Part shown: one piece after another, positions 1 to 8,393 of the stretch
Position numbering within the stretch: the stretch's first letter is position 1
Layout: the number at the start of each line of letters is the position of its first letter
NCBI GenBank assembly: GCA_002134785.1
Contig: MBQZ01000026.1
Location: 1 to 34,803, forward strand
Direction of reading: 5' to 3'
DNA length: 34,803 nt
Source: Crenothrix sp. D3
GTDB taxonomy: Bacteria > Pseudomonadota > Gammaproteobacteria > Methylococcales > Methylomonadaceae
Program-made: the position numbers and the translations under genes
The notes under the pieces: model-generated
Seen by the model: the letters and a program-made list of their open reading frames with translations, nothing else
Told to the model about the DNA's origin: nothing
Databases searched by the model: none

Positions 1-1
1 T

Positions 2-985
2 TTTAAACAAGGAATTAATTCTATTAGTAGAATTATTAATGTTCTAAAAATAATTTATAATATATGGAAAAACAAAGAAGATAAGGATGTTATTTATTTT
101 ACAATTTCCCAGTCTTATGCGGGCAATCTTAAAGATATTTTAATTTATTTAGCTTGTTACAAGCAATTATCGAAAATGATTATTCACTTACATGGTGGTG
201 CTGGCATGAGAAATATCATGAGTGAAAAAAATAAGATTCTTCACTGGCTGAATACTTTCTTTCTAAATAAAATGGGTGCAATTATTATATTAGGCAATCG
301 TCACGCAGATATTTATGCTGGCATAAACGACCAACGTAAAATTCATATCGTACCTAATTTTGCACAGACTTATTTATTCACCAATACAGCAACTATTCAA
401 CATAAGTTTGAAAATACTAAACCGCTAAAAATTCTTTTTCTCAGTAATTTATTACCAAGTAAAGGACATATAGAATTAGTTCAAGCCTTTCTTGCATTGG
501 ATGAAACAGCGAAGTCCGCCGTTGAAATTGATTTTGCAGGCGGGTTTGAGTCAAAAGAACAGGAAACATCATTTTTAAAAATGAGCGATGGATTTAAACA
601 AGTTCGTTACCACGGTAAAGTCGAAGGCGAACAAAAAAAGAAACTTTTTATTGATGCCCATGTGTTTTGCTTACCAACTTATTATCCTTACGAAGGTCAA
701 CCCATTAGTATCTTAGAAGCTTATGCGACAGGCTGTGCCGTCATTACAACTGACCATAGTGGTATTTATGATGTTTTTACTGATGGCGTTAATGGTTTTG
801 GTGTTTCTAAAAAGTCTTATCTATCGTTAAAATCTGCTATTGAAAAAGCGATTGGATCAACTACTTTGCTTCGTAATTTTGCTATGAATAATTTAATTAC
901 TGCTCAAAATAACTATACAACTGATAATTACAATTCAAATTTAATGGTTGTAATCAATTCAGTCTATTCTGATATTATTGTATAG
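2..985 (+). CDS. Glycosyltransferase family 4 protein, 5' end outside window
   Basis: The reading frame is open from base 2, so the gene starts upstream of the window; the ATG at 176 is internal, because it matches an internal Met of the next gene. The visible part (about 327 residues) carries the GT-B/GT4 C-terminal half: the LKILFLSNLLPSKG strand-loop, then an EGQPISILEAYATG stretch that holds the EX7E-type nucleotide-sugar binding motif. GT4 enzymes transfer a sugar from a nucleotide donor at the cytoplasmic membrane face. The protein is a close paralogue of its downstream neighbour (constant offset 1126 bp). It belongs to the polysaccharide cluster that follows; donor and acceptor cannot be read from the sequence. 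Confidence 0.85.
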   Translation, partial: FKQGINSISRIINVLKIIYNIWKNKEDKDVIYFTISQSYAGNLKDILIYLACYKQLSKMIIHLHGGAGMRNIMSEKNKILHWLNTFFLNKMGAIIILGNRHADIYAGINDQRKIHIVPNFAQTYLFTNTATIQHKFENTKPLKILFLSNLLPSKGHIELVQAFLALDETAKSAVEIDFAGGFESKEQETSFLKMSDGFKQVRYHGKVEGEQKKKLFIDAHVFCLPTYYPYEGQPISILEAYATGCAVITTDHSGIYDVFTDGVNGFGVSKKSYLSLKSAIEKAIGSTTLLRNFAMNNLITAQNNYTTDNYNSNLMVVINSVYSDIIV

Positions 986-1001
986 TTCGAAAAGCATAAT
1001 T

Positions 1002-2102
1002 ATGAATATTTTATTTATTGGAACATTGTCTGAACCCGTCACTGGTCAATCATTGGCTTGTCAGGTTTTTTTTGATGAACTTATTCAGACCAATAATGTA
1101 AAAGTTATAGATCTCGGTAAAAATACTTTTAAACAAGGAATTAATTCTATTAGTAGAATTATTAATGTTCTAAAAATAATTTATAATATATGGAAAAACA
1201 AAGAAGATAAGGATGTTATTTATTTTACAATTTCCCAGTCTTATGCGGGCAATATTAAAGATATTTTAATTTATCTAGTTTGTTACAGGCAACTGTCAAC
1301 AATGATTATTCACTTACATGGTGGTGCTGGCATGAGAAATATCATGAGTGAAAAAAATAAGATTCTTCGATGGTTGAATACTTTCTTTCTAAATAAAATG
1401 GGTGCAATTATTATATTAGGTAATCGTCATGCAGATATTTATGCTGGCATCAGCGACCAACGTAAAATCTATATAGTACCTAATTTTGCACAGGATTATT
1501 TATTCACCAATACAACAACTATTCAATATAAATTTGAAAATCCTAAACCACTAAAAATTCTTTTTCTCAGTAATTTATTGCCAGGTAAAGGACATATAGA
1601 ATTAGTTCAAGCCTTTATTTCGTTAGATGAGATTGCAAAAGCTGCTGTTGAAATTTATTTTGCAGGCGGGTTTGAATCAAAAGAACAAGAGTTATCATTT
1701 TTAAATATGATAGCGGGATTTGAACAGCTTCGTTATCACGGTAAAGTTGAAGCTGAGCAGAAGAAAAAACTTTTCTCTGCTGCTCATGTGTTTTGTCTTC
1801 CAACTTATTATCCTTATGAAGGTCAACCCATTAGTATTTTAGAAGCGTATGCTTCAGGCTGTGCCGTCATTACAACTGACCACAGTGGCATTTATGATGT
1901 TTTTACTGACGGTGTTAATGGTTTTGGTGTTTCTAAAAAGTCTTATCTATCGTTAAAATATGCTATTGAAAAAGCGATTGAATCACCTACCTTGCTTCGT
2001 AATTTTGCTATGAATAATTTAAATGCAGCCAAGAATAACTATACAACAGATAATTACAACTCAAATTTGATGACAATAATTAACTCGGTATCTTCTAGCT
2101 AA
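1002..2102 (+). CDS. Glycosyltransferase family 4 protein, tandem paralogue
   Basis: A complete GT4 glycosyltransferase of 366 residues. I chose the ATG at 1002 (MNILFIGTLSEPVTGQS), which starts directly with the GT-B first strand and Gly-rich loop. An upstream TTG at 978 would overlap the previous gene by 8 bp and add a non-conserved leader. The C-terminal half shows LKILFLSNLLPGKG and the EGQPISILEAYASG donor-site motif. It is almost the same protein as the preceding gene and probably acts in the same glycan. The two could make similar linkages, or one could be a spare copy. No strong Shine-Dalgarno sequence precedes the ATG, so coupling to the upstream gene is likely. Confidence 0.88.
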   Translation: MNILFIGTLSEPVTGQSLACQVFFDELIQTNNVKVIDLGKNTFKQGINSISRIINVLKIIYNIWKNKEDKDVIYFTISQSYAGNIKDILIYLVCYRQLSTMIIHLHGGAGMRNIMSEKNKILRWLNTFFLNKMGAIIILGNRHADIYAGISDQRKIYIVPNFAQDYLFTNTTTIQYKFENPKPLKILFLSNLLPGKGHIELVQAFISLDEIAKAAVEIYFAGGFESKEQELSFLNMIAGFEQLRYHGKVEAEQKKKLFSAAHVFCLPTYYPYEGQPISILEAYASGCAVITTDHSGIYDVFTDGVNGFGVSKKSYLSLKYAIEKAIESPTLLRNFAMNNLNAAKNNYTTDNYNSNLMTIINSVSSS

Positions 2103-2111
2103 TAAACTTAA

Positions 2112-2146
2112 AGTTTTTAGTTTTTAGTTTTTAGTTTTTAGTTTTT
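2112..2146 (+). repeat. Heptanucleotide tandem repeat (AGTTTTT)5
   Basis: Five perfect copies of AGTTTTT lie between the second glycosyltransferase stop and the ATG of the amidotransferase gene, ending 10 bp before that ATG. The purine-rich AGAGAG just after them can serve as ribosome binding site. Being outside the coding frame, copy number could change mRNA leader spacing but not the reading frame. Confidence 0.85.
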
Positions 2147-2156
2147 AGAGAGTCCT

Positions 2157-3293
2157 ATGAATAAAAGAAAATATCAAATTTGCTCAAATTGTATTATGGA
2201 TACTTCCGATTCAAATATTATTTTTGATGAAAAAGGCTGGTGTGATTATTGTAATAATTACCATGCTAATATTTTGCCCGTGTGGCATCCTGATGAGCAA
2301 AGTAAACAAGAACTTCTTAAAATTGTTGAAAAAATTAAACTTGATGGCAGGAATAAAGACTATGACTGTTTGATTGGTATCAGTGGCGGGGTAGATAGTT
2401 CTTATGTCGCCTATATTGCAAAACAGTTTGGCTTACGACCCTTACTTTTTCATGTTGATGCTGGGTGGAATTCTCAGCAAGCCGTCAACAATATTGAAAA
2501 AATGGTCGATGGTTTAGGCTTTGATTTATATACCGAAGTCGTTGATTGGCTGGAAATGAAGGATTTGCAATTAGCTTTTTTTAAAGCACAAGTTCCCCAT
2601 ATTGATACCCCTCAAGACCATGCTTTTTTTGCCGCAATCTATAATTTCGCAGTCAAAAATGACTTTAAATATATACTCAACGGGGGGAACTATGCCACGG
2701 AATGTGTGCGTGAACCATTAGAGTGGCATTATCACGCATCAGACTTTCGCCAGCTCAAAGATATTCATCGGCGTTTTGGTACAGTCCCTCTTAGAACTTT
2801 TCCTTTAGTTAATATTTTAATGAGCAGGGGGTTCTATCGTTTCTTTTATGGACTCAAGGTTATCAGACCTTTAAATCACCTAAGATTTATTAAAGAAGAA
2901 GCGATGCAGGAATTGGTTGATAAATTCGGCTGGCAAAAATACGCGCATAAACATTATGAATCGCGTTTTACACGATTTTACGAAGGCTATTGGTTGCCAA
3001 CTAAATTTGGTTTTGATAAAAGACGGGCGCATTTTTCCAGTCTGATTCTGACTGGGCAATTATCACGAGCTGAGGCATTAGAAAAAATAGCTGTTAAAGC
3101 TTACGATGATGCAACAATAGAACAAGATTTTGAATATGTCGCTACTAAATTAGGTTTAACTGTGGCAGAACTAAGGGAGATTATGCAAGGCGAAAATAAA
3201 TCCTACCAAGATTATAAATCTCAGATGTTTATTATTACTTTGGGTATTAAATTATTTACTGCTCTTGGTGTACAAAGAAGTATTATTCGATGA
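2157..3293 (+). CDS. lfnA: N-acetyl sugar amidotransferase (LfnA/WbuX/WbpG type)
   Basis: This 378-residue protein has an N-terminal zinc-ribbon pattern (C9-x2-C12 and C29-x2-C32) and an ATP-pyrophosphatase PP-loop SGGVDSS at 76-82. That is the architecture of WbpG/LfnA/WbuX sugar amidotransferases, which adenylate an N-acetyl group and replace its oxygen with ammonia to give an acetamidino sugar. Ammonia comes from a HisH/HisF-like pair, and both follow directly here. The gene overlaps the HisH-like gene by 4 bp (ATGA), implying translational coupling. fnlABC downstream points to L-FucNAc as the substrate, giving L-FucNAm as in E. coli O145 (wbuX) and P. aeruginosa O12 (lfnA). The alternative is the ManNAc3NAcA-type WbpG substrate, but no genes of that pathway are seen. 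Confidence 0.88.
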   Translation: MNKRKYQICSNCIMDTSDSNIIFDEKGWCDYCNNYHANILPVWHPDEQSKQELLKIVEKIKLDGRNKDYDCLIGISGGVDSSYVAYIAKQFGLRPLLFHVDAGWNSQQAVNNIEKMVDGLGFDLYTEVVDWLEMKDLQLAFFKAQVPHIDTPQDHAFFAAIYNFAVKNDFKYILNGGNYATECVREPLEWHYHASDFRQLKDIHRRFGTVPLRTFPLVNILMSRGFYRFFYGLKVIRPLNHLRFIKEEAMQELVDKFGWQKYAHKHYESRFTRFYEGYWLPTKFGFDKRRAHFSSLILTGQLSRAEALEKIAVKAYDDATIEQDFEYVATKLGLTVAELREIMQGENKSYQDYKSQMFIITLGIKLFTALGVQRSIIR

Positions 3294-3904
3294 TAACCAT
3301 TATTGATTATGGCTTAGGCAATATTTTAGCGTTCATCAATGTTTACAAACGTCTTAATGTGCCTGTAAATGTTGCTAAAAACGCAGTAGAACTTGCTGGG
3401 TCAACAAAGTTAATTTTGCCTGGTGTGGGTGCATTTGACCATGCTATGCAACTTTTGAAGCAGTCTGGTATGCGTGAAACGCTTGATAACTTAGTATTGC
3501 AACAAGGCGTGCCTGTATTGGGTATCTGTGTCGGTATGCAAATACTGGCTCTTTCTAGCGATGAAGGTAAACTATCTGGACTCGGTTGGATTGATGGACA
3601 GGTTAAAAAGTTTGATGTGTCATCACTACCACATAGTACGCATTTACCGCACATGGGCTGGAACGATGTTAAGCCAGTAACTGCTCATCCATTATTTGTA
3701 GGACTTGAAAAAGACGCGCGTTTTTATTTTCTACATTCGTATTATTTTAAATGTAATAACGCTGAAGATGTCTTGGCTGAGTCTGAGTATGGGGCGACAT
3801 TTAGTTGCACAGTAAGACATAAAAATATTTACGGTGTACAGTTTCACCCAGAAAAAAGTCACCATTATGGTGTTCAGTTGCTTAAGAATTTTGCAGAGTT
3901 ATAA
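3290..3904 (+). CDS. HisH-like glutamine amidotransferase subunit for sugar amidination
   Basis: A class I glutamine amidotransferase of 204 residues. The nucleophile elbow GICVGMQ contains Cys80, and the catalytic His186 and Glu188 lie in GVQFHPEKS, so the glutaminase triad is complete. It starts like HisH (ITIIDYGLGN). It should hydrolyse glutamine and pass ammonia through its HisF-like partner to the PP-loop amidotransferase encoded upstream. No other histidine genes surround it, and wbuX-wbuY-wbuZ type operons contain exactly this duplicate, so a housekeeping role in histidine synthesis is unlikely. It overlaps the upstream gene by 4 bp and lies 2 bp before the HisF-like gene. Confidence 0.9.
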   Translation: MITIIDYGLGNILAFINVYKRLNVPVNVAKNAVELAGSTKLILPGVGAFDHAMQLLKQSGMRETLDNLVLQQGVPVLGICVGMQILALSSDEGKLSGLGWIDGQVKKFDVSSLPHSTHLPHMGWNDVKPVTAHPLFVGLEKDARFYFLHSYYFKCNNAEDVLAESEYGATFSCTVRHKNIYGVQFHPEKSHHYGVQLLKNFAEL

Positions 3905-3906
3905 CT

Positions 3907-4692
3907 ATGCTGCGTCCAAGAATTATGCCTTGTTTGTTAATCAAAAATGGCGGGCTTGTTAAAACGGTAAAGTTTTCCACTCCAAAATATGTTGGCGACC
4001 CACTCAACGCTGTAAAAATTTTCAATGAAAAAGAAGCAGATGAACTCATTGTCCTGAATATTGATGCCACCATTTCTGGTGAAGCCCCCGATTTTAAAAT
4101 GATTGAACATTTAGCCGCTGAATGTCGTATGCCCTTGTGCTATGGCGGTGGCGTAAGAACAGTAGAGCAAGCTAAGACCATTATTGGTCTGGGTGTTGAA
4201 AAAGTGGCATTGAGTTCGGCGGTACTAGAAAACCCAGAACTCGTGACTCTGATTTCTAAAGAAGTCGGTAGCCAAAGTATTGTGGTGGTTTTGGATGTAA
4301 AAAAGAAAAAACTAGGTACTGGCTATGAAATATGGACACATAATGCAACTGTCAACACAGGGAAATGTCCTATAGAATTTTCACAGGAAATTGAAAAACT
4401 GGGTGTGGGTGAAATTGTACTCAACTCCATTGACAATGACGGCGAAATGAAAGGCTACGATTTAGTTTTAGCTAAAAAAGTCAGGGAGGTAACGACTGTA
4501 CCGCTGTCTATTCTTGGTGGCGCAGGTTCTTTAAAAGACATCGGTAATTTAATAAATCATTTTGGCATTATAGGCGCGGCGGCTGGCAGTTTGTTTGTAT
4601 TTAAGGGCGTTTATAAAGCCGTTCTAATTAATTATCCAAATCCAATGGAAAAAGATGAGCTTATTCGTTCTTATTCGTCTGGAAAACTATAG
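3907..4692 (+). CDS. HisF-like TIM-barrel partner for sugar amidination
   Basis: This 261-residue beta/alpha barrel aligns with HisF from the start: MLRPRIMPCLLIKNGG against the usual IPCLDVKDG opening, then CYGGGVRT, a VVVLDVK strand and the phosphate-loop-like LGGAGS. In true HisF the general acid/base pair is Asp11 and Asp130 (T. maritima numbering). Here position 11 is Leu while Asp130 is kept. The first aspartate is essential for IGP synthesis, so this copy probably no longer makes imidazole glycerol phosphate and serves as the ammonia tunnel partner of the HisH-like protein. It lies in the lfnA-hisH-hisF order typical of acetamidino-sugar loci. Confidence 0.9.
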   Translation: MLRPRIMPCLLIKNGGLVKTVKFSTPKYVGDPLNAVKIFNEKEADELIVLNIDATISGEAPDFKMIEHLAAECRMPLCYGGGVRTVEQAKTIIGLGVEKVALSSAVLENPELVTLISKEVGSQSIVVVLDVKKKKLGTGYEIWTHNATVNTGKCPIEFSQEIEKLGVGEIVLNSIDNDGEMKGYDLVLAKKVREVTTVPLSILGGAGSLKDIGNLINHFGIIGAAAGSLFVFKGVYKAVLINYPNPMEKDELIRSYSSGKL

Positions 4693-4728
4693 AAACTGAC
4701 TTTGTATAAAAGATTTCTGGAGAACATT

Positions 4729-5142
4729 ATGTATCAAGAAAAATTTAAAGGCTTTGAAAATGTAGAGAATTTAGCAGGAAAAGCGTGGGAACACGCAGTG
4801 ACCATTGATGTCTTGAATACCACTCTCATCAAAGATTGCTCTATTCACTGTTTTCACTATCAACAAATGTTGGAATTATTTTTTAAGCATTTATTGGAAA
4901 CAAAAAGCGAATTTGGTTCATACAGCAAAACTCATAAATTGCAAAGACTATTGGAAGAAGTCATTGCTAATACGCCGTTTAAAACCGATAAAAGTAAATA
5001 TTTTATGGCATTACAAGTTATTACAGTATGCGCAGAAGAATATCGGTATAATTTTTTAATTGATTGTGTCGGGTATAAGCAAAGTGTAGAGATTTGCAAT
5101 GCTCTTTTAGATGAGTTACTTGAGTTTGAAAGGATTAATTAA
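4729..5142 (+). CDS. HEPN-like helical protein inside the sugar operon
   Basis: A 137-residue, mostly helical protein. I start it at the ATG at 4729, which has a GGAG 7 bases upstream (4718-4721); a TTG at 4702 is in frame but has no such signal. The block HYQQMLELFFKHLLETK followed by KTHKLQRLLEEV resembles the HEPN fold (PF05168 type), in which a helical hairpin is followed by a conserved H-x-L segment. The RX4-6H RNase motif of toxin HEPNs is not visible. It sits between the HisF-like gene and fnlA, sharing one base with the fnlA start (TAATG), so it is co-translated with sugar genes. Its role there is unknown. Confidence 0.6.
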   Translation: MYQEKFKGFENVENLAGKAWEHAVTIDVLNTTLIKDCSIHCFHYQQMLELFFKHLLETKSEFGSYSKTHKLQRLLEEVIANTPFKTDKSKYFMALQVITVCAEEYRYNFLIDCVGYKQSVEICNALLDELLEFERIN

Positions 5143-6155
5143 TGTTTAACAATAAAACTTTGTTAATTACAGGCGGCACTGGCTCTTTTGGTAATGCCGT
5201 GCTAGATAGATTCCTTAATACCAATATTAAAGAAATTCGTATTTTTAGTCGTGATGAAAAAAAGCAACACGATATGCGTCTACACTATAACAACGATAAA
5301 ATAAAATTTTATATTGGTGATGTGCGCTCGTTTGATAGTATCGATACAGCAATGCGTGGTGTCGATTATGTATTCAGTGCAGCTGCTTTAAAACAAGTTC
5401 CTTCTTGTGAGTTTTATCCCATTGAAGCGGTTAAAACCAATATCTTAGGCACAGAAAATACGCTAAAAGCAGCAATTAAAAATAAGGTTAAAAATGCGAT
5501 TGTATTAAGCACGGATAAAGCAGTTTATCCAATTAATGCGATGGGCATGAGTAAAGCGTTAATGGAAAAGGTCACGGTTGCTACTTCACGCAATGTTCCA
5601 ACGAATGGCACGGTAATGTGTAATACCCGTTATGGTAATGTTATGGCATCACGCGGTTCGGTTATTCCCTTATTTATTGAACAGATTAAAGCGGGTAAAC
5701 CATTAACCATTACTGATCCCGATATGACACGATTTATGATGTCATTGCCTGATGCCGTTGATTTAGTTTTATTTGCTTTTGAACATGGGCAACAAGGCGA
5801 CACGTTCGTACAAAAAGCCCCTGCGGCAACCGTTTTAACACTAACTGAAGCCTTGAAAAAGATTTTTAATGCCAATAATGAAATTCGTATTTTGGGTACG
5901 CGGCATGGTGAGAAAAAACACGAAGCATTATTAAGCCGAGAAGAACATTGTCATGCTGAGGATTTAGGTGGATATTATCGGGTTGCGGCTGATAATAGGG
6001 ATTTAAACTATGCAAAATTCTATGTAGAAGGCGAGCAGGTTTTATCTCAAGAGCAAGACTATACCTCAGAAAATACCGAACGATTGGATGTGAATGGTAT
6101 GGTAGAGCTATTAATGAAGTTGGATTATATTCGTGATGAATTGGGACTAAAATAG
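5142..6155 (+). CDS. fnlA: UDP-GlcNAc 4,6-dehydratase/5-epimerase (FnlA/WbjB/CapE)
   Basis: This 337-residue extended SDR performs the first step of UDP-N-acetyl-L-fucosamine synthesis: C4,C6-dehydration with C5 (and C3) epimerisation of UDP-GlcNAc in the cytoplasm. The NAD(P) loop TGGTGSFG is at residues 10-17. The active site reads STDK (123-126) followed by M134-x3-K138, the Met-for-Tyr variant characteristic of CapE/WbjB/FnlA and unlike the usual YxxxK. The length is standard. The gene is followed by fnlB (2-bp gap) and fnlC (1-bp gap), the canonical order, so the assignment is firm. FlaA1 and PseB are close relatives but keep the Tyr. Confidence 0.94.
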   Translation: MFNNKTLLITGGTGSFGNAVLDRFLNTNIKEIRIFSRDEKKQHDMRLHYNNDKIKFYIGDVRSFDSIDTAMRGVDYVFSAAALKQVPSCEFYPIEAVKTNILGTENTLKAAIKNKVKNAIVLSTDKAVYPINAMGMSKALMEKVTVATSRNVPTNGTVMCNTRYGNVMASRGSVIPLFIEQIKAGKPLTITDPDMTRFMMSLPDAVDLVLFAFEHGQQGDTFVQKAPAATVLTLTEALKKIFNANNEIRILGTRHGEKKHEALLSREEHCHAEDLGGYYRVAADNRDLNYAKFYVEGEQVLSQEQDYTSENTERLDVNGMVELLMKLDYIRDELGLK

Positions 6156-6157
6156 TC

Positions 6158-7264
6158 ATGAAGGTTTTAATTACGGGTTCGAACGGATTTATCGCCAAAA
6201 ACCTAATCGTTGCTTTAAATAGAAATGCAGATTATGAATTGTTCCTTTTTAATCGCAATAATTCTTTAAGCGAATTAGAGGCACTCATAAAAATTGCTGA
6301 TTTTATTATTCATCTTGCAGGGGTAAATAGACCTGAAAATGTAAGTGAGTTTTACCAAGGAAATACTGATTTAACCAAGACACTCATAGAATTAACAGAA
6401 AAGCATAAGCGCGATATACCCCTATTATTTGCATCATCAACTCAAGCAATTCATGATAATGATTATGGCAAAAGTAAACTAGCCGCAGAAGAGCTTGTTT
6501 ATACATACAGTCAACGTAATAAAGTTCCTGTCTTTATTTACCGATTGCCTAATGTCTTTGGCAAATGGTGTCGTCCTAATTACAATTCTGTTATTGCTAC
6601 TTGGTGTTATAACACTACCCACGATTTACCTATTCAAATTAATAACCGCAATACGCTATTGTCTTTAGTTTATATTGATGATGTTATAGAAAGCTTTATA
6701 AGCTGTTTAGATTCGACTACACAAGCTCAATTATTAATTGATGTTAAGCCTGTTTATAAAAAAACACTGGATGAGATAGAAACTTTATTGACGCAATTTA
6801 AGAATAGCCGAGAATCATTATTAATAACGAGAGTTGGTGATGGATTTGAACGCGCTTTATATGGCACTTATCTCAGCTATTTACCGACTGATAATTTTTC
6901 TTATGAATTGAAAGGTCATAGTGATGCACGCGGTACGTTTTATGAAATACTAAAAACTATTGATAGCGGGCAGTTTTCTATTTCGACTACACAATCAGGA
7001 ATAACACGCGGTAATCATTATCATGATACTAAAAATGAAAAGTTTTTAGTCATTAAAGGCGAGGCATTAATAGAACTGCGGCACATTTTAACGGAAGATA
7101 TTATTCAATACCCTGTTTCTGAAAAAAAAATGCAAATTGTAGAAATGATTACGGGATATACCCATAATATTACCAATACGGGCGACACCGAAATGGTGCT
7201 ATTAATTTGGGCTAATGAAACTTTTAAGCCCGAACATCCAGACACACATTTTTTAAAAGTTTAA
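6158..7264 (+). CDS. fnlB: Bifunctional UDP-sugar epimerase/reductase (FnlB/WbjC/CapF)
   Basis: A 368-residue two-domain enzyme. The N-terminal SDR domain has the nucleotide loop [10 protein letters not shown] and acts as an NADPH-dependent C4 reductase. The C-terminal cupin (from about residue 245) has [13 protein letters not shown], whose His pair binds the catalytic zinc in CapF and supports C3 epimerisation. It converts the FnlA product to UDP-N-acetyl-L-pneumosamine/talosamine-type intermediates. It starts 2 bp after fnlA and ends 1 bp before fnlC. Confidence 0.93.
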   Translation: MKVLITGSNGFIAKNLIVALNRNADYELFLFNRNNSLSELEALIKIADFIIHLAGVNRPENVSEFYQGNTDLTKTLIELTEKHKRDIPLLFASSTQAIHDNDYGKSKLAAEELVYTYSQRNKVPVFIYRLPNVFGKWCRPNYNSVIATWCYNTTHDLPIQINNRNTLLSLVYIDDVIESFISCLDSTTQAQLLIDVKPVYKKTLDEIETLLTQFKNSRESLLITRVGDGFERALYGTYLSYLPTDNFSYELKGHSDARGTFYEILKTIDSGQFSISTTQSGITRGNHYHDTKNEKFLVIKGEALIELRHILTEDIIQYPVSEKKMQIVEMITGYTHNITNTGDTEMVLLIWANETFKPEHPDTHFLKV

Positions 7265-7265
7265 A

Positions 7266-8393
7266 ATGAAAAAATTAAAAGTAATGACTGTAGTAGGAAC
7301 AAGACCTGAAATTATTCGCCTGTCTTCGGTGCTAAAAAAACTGGATAGTACAGAATCTATAGAACATATTATTGTACATACGGGTCAAAATTATGATTAC
7401 GAGCTTAATGAAATTTTCTTTCAAGATTTTGGGATTAAAAAGCCTGATTATTTTCTAAATGCAGCGGGAAAAAATGCTGCTGAAACAATTGGTAATATAA
7501 TAATTGCCATTGATCCACTGTTAGAAAAAGAACAACCCGATACGTTTTTAGTTTTAGGAGATACCAATAGTTGCCTTTGCGCTATTCCTGCTAAAAAACG
7601 CCAGATTCCTATTTTTCACATGGAAGCAGGTAATCGTTGTTTTGATCAGCGTGTACCAGAAGAAACTAATCGCAAAATCGTTGACCATATTAGTGATATT
7701 AATTTAACTTATAGCGATATTGCCCGCGAATACTTATTAAGAGAAGGTATTCCTGCTGATCGAATTATTAAAACAGGTAGTCCGATGTTTGAAGTTATTC
7801 ATTCTCGATTACCAGAAATTAATGCCTCTTTGGTGCTTGAAACGTTACATCTTAATAAAGGTAAGTATTTTGTTATTTCTGCACATCGAGAAGAAAATAT
7901 CAGTTCAGACAAAAACTTTTTCGCGCTTATAGCCACACTTAATGCAATAGCCGAGCAGTATAAATTACCGATTATTGTTTCAACTCATCCACGCACCCGT
8001 AATAAAATCGAAGCAACTGGCGTGGTATTTCATCCACTTATTCAATTAATGAAACCACTTGGATTTATTGATTACATTAAACTACAACAATCCGCCAAAG
8101 CCGTTTTATCTGATAGCGGTACTATTTCTGAAGAATCCTCTATTTTAAATTTTCCAGCACTTAATATTCGTGAAGCACATGAACGCCCAGAGGCAATGGA
8201 AGAAGTGGCAGTGATGATGGTAGGTTTAAATCAAGAACGGATTTTGCAAGGTTTGGCGATTTTAGAATCACAAGGCAATATCACGCGACTGGTTAGTGAT
8301 TATTCGATGCCAAATGTTTCGGATAAAGTAGTTAGGATTATTCTTTCCTACACAGATTATGTTAATCGCGTGGTCTGGCAAAAAACAACATGA
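7266..8393 (+). CDS. fnlC: UDP-N-acetyl-L-fucosamine synthase, 2-epimerase (FnlC/WbjD/CapG)
   Basis: A 375-residue non-hydrolysing UDP-GlcNAc 2-epimerase family member. Family signatures are [10 protein letters not shown] at the N-terminus, [31 protein letters not shown] and DSGTISEE in the C-terminal Rossmann half. The EAGNRCFD variant in place of the WecB-type EAGLRT is typical of the FnlC/WbjD branch. It performs the last step, C2 epimerisation to UDP-L-FucNAc. It overlaps the next glycosyltransferase by 4 bp (ATGA), so donor synthesis and use are translationally linked. Confidence 0.94.
   Translation: MKKLKVMTVVGTRPEIIRLSSVLKKLDSTESIEHIIVHTGQNYDYELNEIFFQDFGIKKPDYFLNAAGKNAAETIGNIIIAIDPLLEKEQPDTFLVLGDTNSCLCAIPAKKRQIPIFHMEAGNRCFDQRVPEETNRKIVDHISDINLTYSDIAREYLLREGIPADRIIKTGSPMFEVIHSRLPEINASLVLETLHLNKGKYFVISAHREENISSDKNFFALIATLNAIAEQYKLPIIVSTHPRTRNKIEATGVVFHPLIQLMKPLGFIDYIKLQQSAKAVLSDSGTISEESSILNFPALNIREAHERPEAMEEVAVMMVGLNQERILQGLAILESQGNITRLVSDYSMPNVSDKVVRIILSYTDYVNRVVWQKTT

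Larger units (their letters stand above)
1..2102 (+). repeat. Tandem duplication of a GT4 gene (offset 1126 bp)
   Basis: Bases 1-127 match 1127-1253 without a mismatch. Similarity continues at lower identity to the end of both genes (about 962 against 2088). The 5' breakpoint lies outside the window. The perfect block beside a more diverged 3' part suggests either recent duplication with uneven drift or gene conversion. Confidence 0.9.

Noticed and set aside
3290-4692. HisH and HisF as histidine biosynthesis genes
   Set aside because: No other his genes surround them, the HisF-like protein lacks Asp11, and they follow a sugar amidotransferase as in L-FucNAm loci.
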